Origin: CAYOUV01 sp963790075
Lineage (GTDB): Bacteria; Chloroflexota; Anaerolineae; Anaerolineales; Villigracilaceae
Assembly (NCBI GenBank): GCA_963790075.1
Contig: CAWBNG010000004.1
Coordinates: 930,001 to 994,000, forward strand
DNA length: 64,000 bases
Direction of reading: 5' to 3'
Shown piece after piece: positions 16,372 to 24,213 of this stretch (position 1 is its first letter; the number at the start of each line of letters is the position of its first letter). Below the pieces are notes generated by a model. The model was not told where the DNA came from, made no database searches, and saw only the letters and a program-made list of their open reading frames with translations. The position numbers were made by a program, and so were the translations under genes.

Positions 16372-17826
16372 ATGACTGATAAGAAATTTGATTTCTCAAA
16401 AATTCTCAACCTATATAGACGCGCCAAGCCAAAGCAGATCATATTCTGGGCTGTGACACTGGCATTGGGCGTGGCTGCTCTGGTCGTGACAAAAAATGTG
16501 GTTGCCTGCTGGCAAGTCACCCCTTTGGCGGGAATCCCTCCGGCCAGTTGTAACAGTTCGAATGCGGGTGTCCTGGAAACCCCGGTGGTCAACGAACTAG
16601 GCACACCCATGCCGAAAGCGACCCCGACCCCCGCAGCAGCCCCAAGCAATCCTTTGCCTCCGGCCTGGGACGGCGCCAGCCGCGTCAATCTGTTATTCGT
16701 CGGTTTGGATTACGGTGACTGGTCTGTGGATCGCGAGGGCGCTTCCCGCTCCGATACCATGATCTTGTTGACCATTGACCCGAGTAGCAAAACAGCCGGT
16801 GTGCTCTCCATCCCGCGCGATATGTGGGTCAATATCCCCGGCTATGGATACGGAAAGATCAATACCGCCTATTATTTGGGCGAAGCCAATAAACTTCCGG
16901 GCGGCGGTCCGGCTCTGGCAATGAAGACGGTCGAGCAGTTCATCGGTGTGCCGATCCAGTATTACGCGCAGGTGGATTTCAACACCTTTGTGGACATCAT
17001 CAATTACCTCGGTGGTATCGACGTCCAGGTGGATCAGAAACTGATCCTGGACCCGTTGGGACCCGGTGCGGATAAGGTTGTGCTCAATGCAGGTTATAAG
17101 CATATCGACGGCCAGCGTGCGTTAGCGTTCGCCCGCACGCGTAAAACTGAAGGGGGTGACGTGGATCGCGCCAAGCGCCAACAACAGGTCATCCTGGGAA
17201 TCCGCAACCGCGTGCTGGATCCAAAATATTTCCCCAAACTGGTTGCCCAGGCTCCCGCACTGTATGCCGAGCTCCAGCAAGGGATCCATACAAACCTGGC
17301 GTTGAACGATGCCATCCGGTTGGCAGTCCTGGCTCAGGAAATACCGGTCGACCAGATCAAGATGGGTGTGATCGACTACACCATGATGACCATCGGTAAA
17401 TCGCCTGACGGTTTGGACATCAACAAGCCCATCACGGATAAAATCCGGGAATTACGTGACGAAATTTTCTCCTCGAATGGTGCAGTCAGTCCCAAAGCTA
17501 CTGGCGACCTCGGAGCCTCGATGAGGGCGGAAGGTGCGCGTGTGCGCGTGCTCAACGGCTCGGTCGCGAACGGGATTGCCGGGACCACGCAGCAGTATCT
17601 GATCTCGCAGGGCGTAAATGTTACTGACGTTGGAAATGCAGATCAAATTTATTCTCGCAGCGTAATCGTCGTCTACACTGATAAGCTTTATACTATGCGC
17701 TACCTGGCCAATCTTTTCGGTGTCAACAGCAGCGGGCAGATCGCTATCAAATATGATCCTACCTCTCCGGTGGATGTTGCCCTGATCATTGGCAACGACT
17801 GGGCCAACAGCAACCCGATGCCTTAA
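16372..17826 (+). CDS. LCP (LytR-CpsA-Psr) family cell-wall glycopolymer ligase
   Basis: 484 residues. A short cytoplasmic N-terminus is followed by a membrane segment at about 22-41 and a Pro/Thr-rich linker. The catalytic LCP domain at about 100-275 has NLLFVGLDYGD, SDTMILLTID, VLSIPRDMWV and RALAFARTRKTEGGD, which hold the conserved Arg and Asp residues that bind pyrophosphate lipid substrates. A C-terminal LytR_C domain begins near GARVRVLNGS at about 388. LCP enzymes attach teichoic-acid-like or other glycopolymers to peptidoglycan. A bidirectional terminator follows. Confidence 0.93.
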   Translation: MTDKKFDFSKILNLYRRAKPKQIIFWAVTLALGVAALVVTKNVVACWQVTPLAGIPPASCNSSNAGVLETPVVNELGTPMPKATPTPAAAPSNPLPPAWDGASRVNLLFVGLDYGDWSVDREGASRSDTMILLTIDPSSKTAGVLSIPRDMWVNIPGYGYGKINTAYYLGEANKLPGGGPALAMKTVEQFIGVPIQYYAQVDFNTFVDIINYLGGIDVQVDQKLILDPLGPGADKVVLNAGYKHIDGQRALAFARTRKTEGGDVDRAKRQQQVILGIRNRVLDPKYFPKLVAQAPALYAELQQGIHTNLALNDAIRLAVLAQEIPVDQIKMGVIDYTMMTIGKSPDGLDINKPITDKIRELRDEIFSSNGAVSPKATGDLGASMRAEGARVRVLNGSVANGIAGTTQQYLISQGVNVTDVGNADQIYSRSVIVVYTDKLYTMRYLANLFGVNSSGQIAIKYDPTSPVDVALIIGNDWANSNPMP

Positions 17827-17840
17827 CCCTCCCTGATACA

Positions 17841-17868
17841 AAAACTCCCGCAGATCTGCGGGAGTTTT
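17841..17868. terminator. Bidirectional Rho-independent terminator between convergent genes
   Basis: AAAACTCCCGCAG and CTGCGGGAGTTTT arms form a perfect palindrome centred on AT, with A tract on one side and T tract on the other. It serves the LCP gene on the plus strand and the frameshifted membrane protein gene on the minus strand. Confidence 0.93.
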
Positions 17869-17872
17869 GATT

Positions 17873-18710
17873 TTAAGGCTGTCGGAAATCAAGTGAAATA
17901 CCACCCCAGTAGGGATCACCGCCTTCAGTTTTGCAGGATGGCGCAGTCAAATCGGTGACCGATGTGCTTCCATCCCCCAGGCGAATCGCATAGGTTACAC
18001 CCGGGGTCATTGTATAATCAGCGTACCCATCCCCCAGTTCGGGTTTAAAACCGGTGAAGAAGTGCTCCTCACCACCGCTCCAAGTGACAATGATCTCCGC
18101 TCCCGCAACCGGTTTCCCGGCGGCATTTTCCACATTGACTTGAAGAAGACCAGGTTGCAGTTTGGGATCACATACTGATTCCTGCGAACTTTAATGCAAA
18201 GGGAGCGCCAATGGTTGGCGTGGGAGTATGCGTGGGTCTTGGCGTTGGTGAATAGATGGGCGTGGGTGTCAACGTCAGAGTTGCAGTTCGAACCGGGGCT
18301 GCGGGCTGCGTGGAGGTTGCATTAGAAATCCCCGGGGTGAGGGTTGGTACCGGTGTAACGGTTGCGGGCTGGTTGGCTTGTCGCAGGGCACCCGCCAGGA
18401 TTGCCAGGGCGCGTACATTCTCCTGTGTTTGCCCATCCGCCAGCATTTGCTGAGCCTGAGCAGTCAGTGCCTGGAAGGGGTCTGGATCGCCCAGCAACGC
18501 CAGACGGGCCTGCGCCCGTCCAAGATCACCTGAAGCAGCATACGACGCTGCAATGACAAGGCGGTATTGATCCTTGAAGTCTGATCGGAGGGTAGCGGGG
18601 TTGGTGTCCACGAAATGGACCGGGGAGATGACCCAGGCATACAATAATCCGAGAGCAATCCCAAGTAGGAAACCACCAAGTAAGTCCCAGGGGGGGCGGT
18701 CAAATTTCAT
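17873..18710 (-). pseudogene. Membrane-anchored protein of the GLxYxWxxxP family, frameshifted before its C-terminal domain
   Basis: The first frame (18710-18168, 180 residues) has a membrane segment near residues 10-28 (GFLLGIALGLLYAWVISP), an outer helical domain and a Thr/Pro-rich linker, ending ...ALKFAGISM. A second frame, +1, gives QESVCDPKLQPG and continues to 17873 with a compact beta domain containing GGEEHFFTGFKPELG and GYADYTMTPG, a C-terminal module I associate with Chloroflexota proteins. One extra base near 18173-18183 would explain the break. The gene overlaps its upstream paralogue by 4 bases (ATGA). Whether the break is natural or a sequencing error is not known. Confidence 0.7.
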
Positions 18711-19063
18711 GGTGCACCGCCTCCTGCAGATGGCTGCCAGAATAACATAGCATTTTGCAGGTTTTCAAGCAAAGTCAGGTCTGAAGAGGAATACCCAGCT
18801 GTTCGAGCGGTCTGAATGGAAGTACCGACGATTTCAGCCGGTGGATCGCTGCTCAGGAATGCCAGGCGGCGAGCAGCCAGATCCGTATCCTGTTCCGTCC
18901 GAAAGGCTTCGGCTACCATCAGCACATAGTCGGCTTTGTAATCGGAGTGCAGTGTGTCTGGTGTGGTGTCAATATACTGAACTGGCGCGGCCAGCCAGCC
19001 GTAAGCTAAACCGACGGCTAAACCTATGACTGCAGCAATTAAAAAACGGGTCCAACGTGGCAT
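18707..19063 (-). CDS. Small membrane-anchored protein, paralogue of the downstream gene
   Basis: 118 residues from the ATG at 19063; a longer frame back to 19225 would run through the SRP RNA gene and is rejected. One membrane segment at residues 6-24 (FLIAAVIGLAVGLAYGWL) is followed by AAPVQYIDTTPDTLHSDYK and a helical outer domain. The same pattern (GLxYxWxxxP, D-x-x-P-x-x-L, YKxDY) occurs in the downstream gene and in the gene at 26642. The stop overlaps the next start as ATGA, so the pair is co-translated. Function unknown. Confidence 0.73.
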   Translation of the reverse strand: MPRWTRFLIAAVIGLAVGLAYGWLAAPVQYIDTTPDTLHSDYKADYVLMVAEAFRTEQDTDLAARRLAFLSSDPPAEIVGTSIQTARTAGYSSSDLTLLENLQNAMLFWQPSAGGGAP

Positions 19064-19114
19064 GGGTTTATTTTGCCATAGAGCGGCAAGGATGAATAGG
19101 GTAGGGAATACATC

Positions 19115-19218
19115 ATCCGAGCAGGTGACCGGCGGCACCCAGAAGCTCCTCCTTACCGTTGCTTCCTCTCGGACCTGGCGGGGTTCGCAGGGCTCTGCCG
19201 CGCCGGGCCTGCCCGGAC
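19115..19218 (-). ncRNA. ffs: Bacterial small signal recognition particle RNA
   Basis: On the minus strand the hallmark apical loop reads GCCAGGTCCGAGAGGAAGCA, the Ffh-binding hairpin with a GAGA tetraloop and the asymmetric internal loop. The ends pair: CCGGGCAGG near 19216-19208 with CCTGCTCGG near 19125-19117, and GCGGCA with TGCCGC further in. The length is about 104 nt, as expected for small SRP RNA. The Ffh protein gene lies about 0.8 kb away on the other strand. The ends are inferred from pairing and from the promoter. Confidence 0.93.
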
Positions 19219-19224
19219 AGGGCA

Positions 19225-19253
19225 AGCATACCCGATGAGGGGATGGCTGTCAA
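19225..19253 (-). promoter_or_regulatory. Strong sigma-70 type promoter of the SRP RNA
   Basis: On the minus strand TTGACA (19253-19248) and TATGCT (19230-19225) are separated by exactly 17 bases. The predicted start of transcription is near 19218, matching the folded 5' end of the RNA. Confidence 0.83.
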
Positions 19254-19328
19254 CGGGCACCACCATCCCGGGAGGATGGTAAGAAAGTTCCAAGATAGCC
19301 TGTCAATATCAAGGAGGTACAACTCAAA

Positions 19329-19913
19329 ATGAGAACAGTTAACGTGCTCGGAATTTCAGGCAGCCTCCGGAAAAATTCTTATAATACTGGTCTTTTGCGG
19401 GCTGCCCAGCAACTTTTGCCAGAGGGGATGACGCTGGAAGTGTTCGATATTGCGGGTATTCCACTTTTTAATCAGGAAGATGAATTTAATCCACCGGAAA
19501 TCGTACAAGAGTTTAAGACTCAAATTGTGACGGCGGATGCATTACTGATCGCAACACCGGAATACAATTATTCCATTCCGGGTGTGCTTAAGAATGCCAT
19601 CGACTGGGCTTCGCGCCCGCCCCAGGCCTCTCCTTTCAAGGGCAAACCGCTTGGATTGATGGGTGCTACTGTCGGCCAGATGGGGACGGTCCGCGCCCAA
19701 CTGGCGCTGCGCCAAATCGCTGCATACTTGGACATGTATCCGGTCAATAAACCGGAAGTGCTGGTCACCCGAGCTAAGGAAAAATTTAATGCCGATGGAA
19801 AATTAACAGACGAAACCACGCGGAAATTCATCTCTGATTTGCTCTTTGCCCTTCAGGAATGGACTCTGCGTCTGCGCGGTGAACGAAAACCCGAATCATA
19901 TCTCGCAGTTTGA
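19329..19913 (+). CDS. NAD(P)H-dependent FMN reductase family flavoprotein
   Basis: 194 residues. The phosphate-binding loop GISGSLRKNSYN (residues 8-19) and the flavin-facing TPEYNYSIPGVLKNAIDW (about 77-94) are the standard motifs of the NADPH-dependent FMN reductase family (flavodoxin-like fold, including azoreductases and chromate reductases). The enzyme probably reduces flavins or quinones with NAD(P)H in the cytoplasm. AAGGAGG lies 7-13 bases before the ATG. It is a single-gene unit ending at a strong terminator. The physiological acceptor is unknown. Confidence 0.9.
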   Translation: MRTVNVLGISGSLRKNSYNTGLLRAAQQLLPEGMTLEVFDIAGIPLFNQEDEFNPPEIVQEFKTQIVTADALLIATPEYNYSIPGVLKNAIDWASRPPQASPFKGKPLGLMGATVGQMGTVRAQLALRQIAAYLDMYPVNKPEVLVTRAKEKFNADGKLTDETTRKFISDLLFALQEWTLRLRGERKPESYLAV

Positions 19914-19955
19914 GCATCAAGCCACACGTATTTAGCGTTTCTCCCACATGGAAAT

Positions 19956-19981
19956 AAAAAACCTCTGCCAGGAGGTTTTTT
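19956..19981. terminator. Rho-independent terminator after the flavin reductase
   Basis: AAAAAACCTC-TGCCAG-GAGGTTTTTT is a 10-bp stem with A and T tracts on either side, so it can act in both directions. There is no convergent gene here. Confidence 0.9.
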
Positions 19982-20053
19982 ATATTAGATGAAGATACTG
20001 CTTTCTCCCTTGACCGCAAACGGTTTCCACGCTAAAATCTTCCAGCTTACGGG

Positions 20054-21382
20054 GTGCCCGTGTTCGAGACTCTTACTGGACAACTCAATCAGGTCTTTGA
20101 CCAATTGCGGCGGCGAGGCAAGCTCTCCGCCGCTGATGTTGATGCGGCCATGCGCGAAGTCCGCCTGGCGTTGTTGGAAGCGGATGTGCATTACAGCGTG
20201 GTCAAGGACTTGATTGCCCGTGTGCGGGAACGCGCTGTTGGCGTGGAGGTATCCAAGGCACTCAACCCCGGGCAGCAGGTCATTAAAATCGTCAATGACG
20301 AGTTGATCGCTACTCTGGGTGACCCGGATCCACTGAATTTGTCCGGGCCTAAGCCACGCGTGATCGTCCTGGTGGGCTTGCAAGGATCCGGGAAGACGAC
20401 CGCCGCCGGGAAATTGGCCAAATTTCTACGTTCACGGGGAGAGCGTGTCATGCTTGTAGCTGGCGATCCATATCGCCCGGCTGCCATTCAGCAATTGCAG
20501 CAACTCGGTCAGCAGGTTGACGTGCCGGTTGAAACCGTTCCCGGTATTAAACCAGCGGAACTATCGGCCAAGGCACTGGAGAAAGCCCAGAAGGGCGGCT
20601 TCAGTGTTATGATCGTCGACACGGCCGGTCGTTCGCAGCTTGATGATGAATTAATGGGCGAACTGCGGGCGATTGACAAAAAGGTCACACCGGTTGAGAC
20701 ACTGCTGGTCGTGGATGCCATGGTCGGACAGGAAGCACTTCACATTGCCGAAGGCTTTCGGGAGGCGGTTCCCTTGACCGGCTTGATCCTGTCCAAGATG
20801 GACGGCGATGCGCGTGGTGGTGCGGCCATTTCGATCCGCTCGGTGACCGGGGTGCCGATCAAGTTCCTTGGCACAGGTGAAAAACTCGATGCGCTGGAGA
20901 GTTACGACCCTGGACGCTTGACCTCGCGCATCTTGGGAATGGGCGATATGATCGGCCTGATTGAAAAAGCCGAAAAGGCTTTTGACGAACAATCAGCCCA
21001 GATTCAAGCCGAACGTATGCTTACAGGCGAGTTTTCGTTGGAAGACTGGCTCGCGCAAATGATGCAATTACGGAAGATGGGACCGCTTAGTCAGATCATG
21101 GAAATGCTGCCGGGTCAAATGGGACAGGCGGCGCGCTCGGTTGATCCGCAGGAAGTTGAACAAAACTTCAAACGAACCGAAGCGATCATCAACTCAATGA
21201 CGGTCCGTGAAAGACGAAATCCGGATATACTTAATGCAAGCCGTCGCAGACGGATTGCCAGCGGCTCTGGGACGGAAGTGCAGGAAGTCAACCGCCTGAT
21301 GAAGCAATTCCGTGAAGCACAGAAACTAATTAAAACGTTGAAGAAAACCGGCGGTCGCAATCTGCCGCGCCTGTTTGGCTGA
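20054..21382 (+). CDS. ffh: Signal recognition particle protein Ffh
   Basis: 442 residues. The N domain (about 1-90) is followed by the G domain with G1 GLQGSGKTT (108-116), DTAGRSQLDDEL (G3) and SKMDGDARGG (G4), and a methionine-rich M domain from about 300 (MLTGEFSLEDWLAQMMQLRKMGPL) that holds the signal sequence and the SRP RNA. RRRRIASGSG is the RNA-binding part. Starts at GTG 20054 or at GTG 20060 (MFETLTGQL, the more usual Ffh opening) are both possible. TAAAAT at 20033-20038 may be the -10 box. With the SRP RNA it targets membrane proteins to FtsY and Sec. Confidence 0.96.
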   Translation: MPVFETLTGQLNQVFDQLRRRGKLSAADVDAAMREVRLALLEADVHYSVVKDLIARVRERAVGVEVSKALNPGQQVIKIVNDELIATLGDPDPLNLSGPKPRVIVLVGLQGSGKTTAAGKLAKFLRSRGERVMLVAGDPYRPAAIQQLQQLGQQVDVPVETVPGIKPAELSAKALEKAQKGGFSVMIVDTAGRSQLDDELMGELRAIDKKVTPVETLLVVDAMVGQEALHIAEGFREAVPLTGLILSKMDGDARGGAAISIRSVTGVPIKFLGTGEKLDALESYDPGRLTSRILGMGDMIGLIEKAEKAFDEQSAQIQAERMLTGEFSLEDWLAQMMQLRKMGPLSQIMEMLPGQMGQAARSVDPQEVEQNFKRTEAIINSMTVRERRNPDILNASRRRRIASGSGTEVQEVNRLMKQFREAQKLIKTLKKTGGRNLPRLFG

Positions 21383-21388
21383 TATAAT
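21383..21388 (+). promoter_or_regulatory. -10 box for the rpsP-khpA-rimM operon
   Basis: TATAAT begins directly after the ffh stop codon and would give a leader of about 110 bases. The leader contains a hairpin with stems GCGAG/CTCGC (21418-21422, 21446-21450) and GCAC/GTGC (21424-21427, 21436-21439), a candidate for ribosomal-protein feedback. No clear -35 box is seen. Confidence 0.55.
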
Positions 21389-21504
21389 CTAATCCTGTTA
21401 CGGGAATTCCAGACCTCGCGAGTGCACATCCTTTCGTGCCCCCTCCTCGCCAGGACTGAGCCAAATCAATTGAAAATAATTAGGTTCGAAGGAGAAAGTT
21501 ATCG

Positions 21505-21849
21505 ATGGTTCGAATTCGTTTTCGCCGTGTCGGCTTGAAGGGGCAGCCCTCATACCGTATTGTTGCCGCGGACAAAGAAAGTCCTCGTGATGGTCAATTC
21601 TTGGAGATCCTTGGGTTCTACAACCCTCGTACTGATCCGACCACGTTGAGCGTAAAGGAAGACCGTGTCTATGACTGGTTTAGCAAAGGCGCAAAACCGA
21701 CCGAATCGGTTGAGCAGGTCTTTAAAAGCAATGGTGTGATGGAGCGTTACGAGCGCTTCAAAGCTGGCGAGTCTTTGGAAACTTTAATGGCCGAAGCTGC
21801 TGAAGCCGAGGCCAAGCGCAATATTAATTTTAAGACCCGTCGTGACTAA
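21505..21849 (+). CDS. rpsP: 30S ribosomal protein S16
   Basis: 114 residues. MVRIRFRRVGLKGQPSYRIV and the following DGQFLEILGFYNPRTDP are diagnostic for S16, which binds 16S rRNA during assembly of the small subunit. The family is typically 80-90 residues long, so the C-terminal 25-30 residues (MAEAAEAEAKRNINFKTRRD) are an extension. AAGGAG precedes the ATG. The order ffh-rpsP-khpA-rimM is conserved in many bacteria and supports every call in the group. Confidence 0.97.
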   Translation: MVRIRFRRVGLKGQPSYRIVAADKESPRDGQFLEILGFYNPRTDPTTLSVKEDRVYDWFSKGAKPTESVEQVFKSNGVMERYERFKAGESLETLMAEAAEAEAKRNINFKTRRD

Positions 21850-21924
21850 AACCCAATGTTGTTTCGAGCAGCCCTGCGCATTGTTTCCGCAATGGGCTGC
21901 TTGTACTATTACGAAAGGCGATTT

Positions 21925-22158
21925 ATGAAAGCCCTGACCGAATTTATCGCTAAATCACTGGTTGAACATCCGGAGGAAGTTGCAGTAGAGGAAATTAAAA
22001 CTGGCAACCGAGTCCGACTCGAATTGAGTGTTGCAAAAGACGACATGGGACGCATCATCGGCAAAGGTGGACGGGTAGCTAATTCCATCCGTACCCTTTT
22101 GCGAGTGGCTGCTGAGCGTGATGGGCAACAGGTCACACTCGATGTGCTCGAACCTTGA
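21925..22158 (+). CDS. khpA: KH-domain RNA-binding protein KhpA
   Basis: 77 residues from the ATG at 21925; the upstream frame from 21856 is not family-like. The single KH domain has GRIIGKGGRVANSIRTLLRV, with the GxxG loop (GKGG) that contacts RNA. KhpA (YlqC family) pairs with KhpB in several bacteria and affects RNA processing and cell elongation. It lies between rpsP and rimM, its usual position. Its TGA overlaps the rimM ATG by one base. Confidence 0.94.
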   Translation: MKALTEFIAKSLVEHPEEVAVEEIKTGNRVRLELSVAKDDMGRIIGKGGRVANSIRTLLRVAAERDGQQVTLDVLEP

Positions 22159-22718
22159 TGTCACCTAGCACGCCGCCGGTAAAACCCGGTTCGGGCTCGC
22201 CTGTAGGTGAGCCTGAGTATTGGGCGGTCGGATTTTTACGAAGACCGCACGGTGTACAGGGTGAAATCTTGATGAATGTGGACACCGATATCCCCAATCC
22301 TCTGAAACCAGATGCGAAAGTCTTTGTGGGCGAGGCTCACACACCCATGACAATTTCTGGTGTGCGATCACATGGGCAGGGAATACTTGTTTCGTTTATG
22401 GGGATTGACAATCCTGAAGAAGCCGGCCGCTACCGCAACACCTACGTCTACATCATGACATCTGACCGACCTTCGCTTCCGGAAGGTGAATATTACCATT
22501 ACCAATTGGTTGGGCTTCAGGTCCTGGATGAAGACGACCAATTGTTGGGTGAGTTGACAGATATATTGGTGACCGGTGCTAATGACGTCTATGTGGTAAC
22601 CAACGCTGACGGGCGCGAACTTTTACTCCCGGCCATTCCTGCGGTCATACTGGACGTTGACTTGGATGCCAATCGAATGCATGTGCATCTGCTTGCGGGT
22701 CTGATCGACGAGGGGTGA
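22158..22718 (+). CDS. rimM: Ribosome maturation factor RimM
   Basis: 186 residues. The N-terminal barrel opens with YWAVGFLRRPHGVQGEILMN, matching the RimM signature G-x-[IL]-x-x-x-x-G-[IV]-x-G. The C-terminal PRC-barrel part contains YYHYQLVGLQVLDEDDQLLG and ends in LLPAIPAVILDVDL. RimM binds S19 and helps 16S rRNA maturation in the 30S head. It is coupled to khpA by a one-base overlap. trmD, which often follows in other phyla, is not next here. Confidence 0.94.
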   Translation: MSPSTPPVKPGSGSPVGEPEYWAVGFLRRPHGVQGEILMNVDTDIPNPLKPDAKVFVGEAHTPMTISGVRSHGQGILVSFMGIDNPEEAGRYRNTYVYIMTSDRPSLPEGEYYHYQLVGLQVLDEDDQLLGELTDILVTGANDVYVVTNADGRELLLPAIPAVILDVDLDANRMHVHLLAGLIDEG

Positions 22719-22811
22719 GTTTGGATAGTTGTGATATCTGGATTGGATTAAACCTGCGCGCCATGGCGGCGCAGAGGATGTCTCGCGGGGCGATTATCAG
22801 CGATTACGCAG

Positions 22812-23078
22812 TTGGGTGCGCCTCCGGAAGCTGCGAACTTCCCACTGACCCGTGTTCCGGAACAGCGTGCCGCTGGAATGAATTTGCCGACCTACGAAAC
22901 CGAAGCTAAATTGTTGGGTGCGCTGGGCGACGATTTTCGTAATCAGACCGGTCTACCAGTCGAGAAAGTACCTGCGGCTTTGGTGATGAAGGAATTGAAG
23001 GGTATAGTGCGTCACGTAAGCGGTATGCAGGTTGTGGTCGTGCGTGACACACAATCGGATTATTCAACGCAGGGATAG
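22812..23078 (+). CDS. Uncertain small ORF in a 394-base region after rimM
   Basis: This frame is open for 88 residues from a TTG, or 66 from the ATG at 22878 (MNLPTYETEAKLLGALGDDF), ending QSDYSTQG. I do not recognise it. No good ribosome binding site precedes either start. Protein-like stretches continue upstream in two other frames: one from GTG 22715 overlapping rimM by 4 bases, the other spelling GGAEDVSRGDYQRLRSWVRL at about 22765-22824. The region may be a decayed or frameshifted gene. A hairpin-forming repeat (CTGCGC...GCGCAG, 22754-22774) sits in the gap before it. Confidence 0.35.
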   Translation: MGAPPEAANFPLTRVPEQRAAGMNLPTYETEAKLLGALGDDFRNQTGLPVEKVPAALVMKELKGIVRHVSGMQVVVVRDTQSDYSTQG

Positions 23079-23112
23079 AATGTGTTATATTGCGCCTTGG
23101 ATGGGATGAGAA

Positions 23113-24204
23113 ATGCTTGAGCATACCTATGCAGTAATTATGGCGGGTGGTGGCGGGACACGCCTGTGGCCGATTTCGCGCCGTGGCCATCCAAAGCAGA
23201 TGCTTCCGTTAGTGGAAGACCGCACGCTTTTCCAATCCACCGTCCAGCGCTTGGCAGGCATGTTCCCCCCGGAACGCATCCTGGTGGTAACGGTGGATGA
23301 ACAAGCAGCAGGGTTGATGGCGCAGTCGCCCGATATCCCGGCTGAAAATTTCCTGCTCGAACCGTCTCCACGGGGGACGGCATCGGTGGTAGGATTGGCA
23401 GCCACGGTTCTGCATAAGCGTGATCCGCAGGCTCTGATGGCTGTTTTACCATCCGATCACTACATCCGCAACCGCGATTTGTTCCATTTGTTACTGCGCT
23501 TGGCATTGGAAGTAGCCGAAAAGGATTATCTGGTCACGTTGGGCATCACCCCAACTTATCCAGCCACCGGATATGGTTATATCCAGCGTGGCGAGGTCTT
23601 GCCTGAACACTTCCATTATCCAGTTTATCGGGTTCTGCGTTTCAAGGAAAAGCCGGACGAACAGCATGCTCGTGAAATGGTGACCTCCGGCGATCATTCC
23701 TGGAACTCCGGTATGTTCATCTGGAAAACATCCACGATACTGGATGAGTTTGCCCGTCAGATGCCGGGCTTGAAAGCAGCCCTGGACCAGGTTGGGTCTG
23801 CATGGGGAACCTCCAAGCAGGATGCCACCCTTAAGCGTATTTGGCCGGATCTCAAAGTTGTGACTGTGGATTACGGTATCATGGAAAATGCTCAGAAGGT
23901 GGCCGTCCTGCCGGCAAGCGGCTTGGATTGGAGCGATGTGGGATCATGGGATTCGCTCTTTGATGTATTACTGCCTGACAAGGATGGAAATATCGTCTTC
24001 AGTGGGGAGCATATCCCCCATGAAACGACCAAATCCCTGGTTTATGGGAACGGCGGAGAGCGACTGATCGTAACGATCGGCGTCCACGATTTGATCATCG
24101 TGGATAGTGGTGACGTTTTGTTGGTCTGTCATCGGGATGAGGCGCAAAAAGTGCGCCAGATCGTTGAAAAAATTAAAGAATCTAAACGCGAAAATTATTT
24201 GTAG
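23113..24204 (+). CDS. manC: Mannose-1-phosphate guanylyltransferase
   Basis: 363 residues. The nucleotidyltransferase signature AVIMAGGGGTRLWPISR with HPKQMLPL (residues 7-34), ENFLLEPSPRGTA, then WNSGMFIWK and GLDWSDVGSWDSL are characteristic of GDP-mannose pyrophosphorylases. The enzyme makes GDP-mannose from mannose-1-phosphate and GTP for glycans and cell-surface polymers. It is the short, single-domain form without the isomerase domain of bifunctional AlgA/ManC. A TATATT box lies about 20 bases upstream. topA starts 9 bases after its stop. Confidence 0.92.
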   Translation: MLEHTYAVIMAGGGGTRLWPISRRGHPKQMLPLVEDRTLFQSTVQRLAGMFPPERILVVTVDEQAAGLMAQSPDIPAENFLLEPSPRGTASVVGLAATVLHKRDPQALMAVLPSDHYIRNRDLFHLLLRLALEVAEKDYLVTLGITPTYPATGYGYIQRGEVLPEHFHYPVYRVLRFKEKPDEQHAREMVTSGDHSWNSGMFIWKTSTILDEFARQMPGLKAALDQVGSAWGTSKQDATLKRIWPDLKVVTVDYGIMENAQKVAVLPASGLDWSDVGSWDSLFDVLLPDKDGNIVFSGEHIPHETTKSLVYGNGGERLIVTIGVHDLIIVDSGDVLLVCHRDEAQKVRQIVEKIKESKRENYL

Positions 24205-24213
24205 GAGTAAATT

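Noticed and set aside
18190..18380. Repeated Thr/Pro coding sequence as a DNA tandem repeat
   Set aside because: The repetition is in the encoded Thr-Pro linker and the codons are varied; no exact DNA unit repeats.
19064..19225. Extension of the small membrane protein gene to a start at 19225
   Set aside because: The extension would translate through the SRP RNA and start inside its promoter. The ATG at 19063 gives a normal membrane-anchor start.
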